NCBI RefSeq assembly: GCF_017377735.1
Contig: NZ_JAFVMH010000005.1
Coordinates: 186,001 to 250,000 of the forward strand
Length of the DNA stretch: 64,000 bases
Direction of reading: 5' to 3'
From: Acetobacter garciniae
GTDB lineage: Bacteria > Pseudomonadota > Alphaproteobacteria > Acetobacterales > Acetobacteraceae
Position numbers and translations under genes: made by a program. Below are positions 63,933 to 64,000 of this stretch, in pieces; the first letter of the stretch is position 1; each line of letters begins with the position of its first letter. The notes beneath the pieces are model-generated. The model saw nothing but the letters and a program-made list of their open reading frames with translations. It was not told where the DNA came from and did no database searches.

Positions 63933-64000
63933 GGTCAGGGATGAAGGATAGCGGCGGCTGTCAGCCCGGCAACAGGCTGCTCAAGCTGAACCGTTCAAAC

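Overview
The window is about 62-63 % GC and densely coded on both strands. It holds housekeeping genes of alphaproteobacterial type (trpS, argG, rlmN, guaB, lptF/lptG), a type III glutamine synthetase operon, MHS and DHA2 transporters and many accessory catabolic genes. This fits an acetic acid bacterium (Acetobacteraceae, for example Komagataeibacter, Novacetimonas or Gluconacetobacter). The genus is inferred from overall gene content, not proven. I recognised no insertion sequence, prophage, CRISPR array or rRNA. One tRNA (Val, CAC anticodon) is present.

Layout: (1) 1-3012: a catabolic unit of an MHS transporter and an iron-type dehydrogenase, divergent from a LysR regulator. (2) 3315-7551: a heavy-metal-type RND adaptor and pump without an outer-membrane channel. 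(3) 7836-16767: a plus-strand catabolic run of SDR, GntR/FCD regulator, FAD oxidoreductase, pxpB-pxpC-pxpA, accB-accC, a second carrier protein that has lost its biotinyl lysine, and a quinone reductase. (4) 17034-20611: a GT39-like membrane glycosyltransferase, a fumarylacetoacetase-like hydrolase and a BASS transporter. (5) 20680-23134: pirin and its divergent LysR, then wrbA. (6) 23577-28908: an XRE-cupin regulator and a glxB-glxC-glxD-glnT operon (glutamate-synthase-like modules plus a type III glutamine synthetase).

(7) 29009-39861: a THUMP methyltransferase, then an envelope glycolipid region. It has a polytopic flippase-like protein, two overlapping GT4 genes, and a tight minus-strand operon GT4-GT4-lptB-lptF-lptG. 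(8) 40527-45280: a four-gene divergent cluster of alpha-E protein, circularly permuted ATP-grasp, transglutaminase and zinc metallopeptidase. This looks like a peptide-bond-making and peptide-bond-breaking system whose product is unknown. A peptide ABC importer without ATPases (45311-49029) converges on it. (9) 49190-57830: a small protein, an aminotransferase, guaB, an RsmB-type methyltransferase, a DHA2 exporter, an L,D-transpeptidase, an orphan OmpR-type regulator, a DnaA-box cluster and an EamA transporter. (10) 58141-63744: tRNA-Val, trpS, cytochrome c, FKBP, argG, rlmN and a secreted hypothetical protein.

The best candidates for undescribed biology are the four-gene ATP-grasp/alpha-E/transglutaminase/peptidase cluster and the pxp operon with its own biotin carboxylase and a biotin-less carrier paralogue. 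The LptB/F/G paralogues inside a glycosyltransferase operon come next. Several sharp inverted repeats suggest operators: 7796-7811 for the GntR regulator, 21450-21485 for the pirin LysR, and 1997-2012 for the first LysR. Family names come from motifs I could read in the translated sequence; no database search was run.
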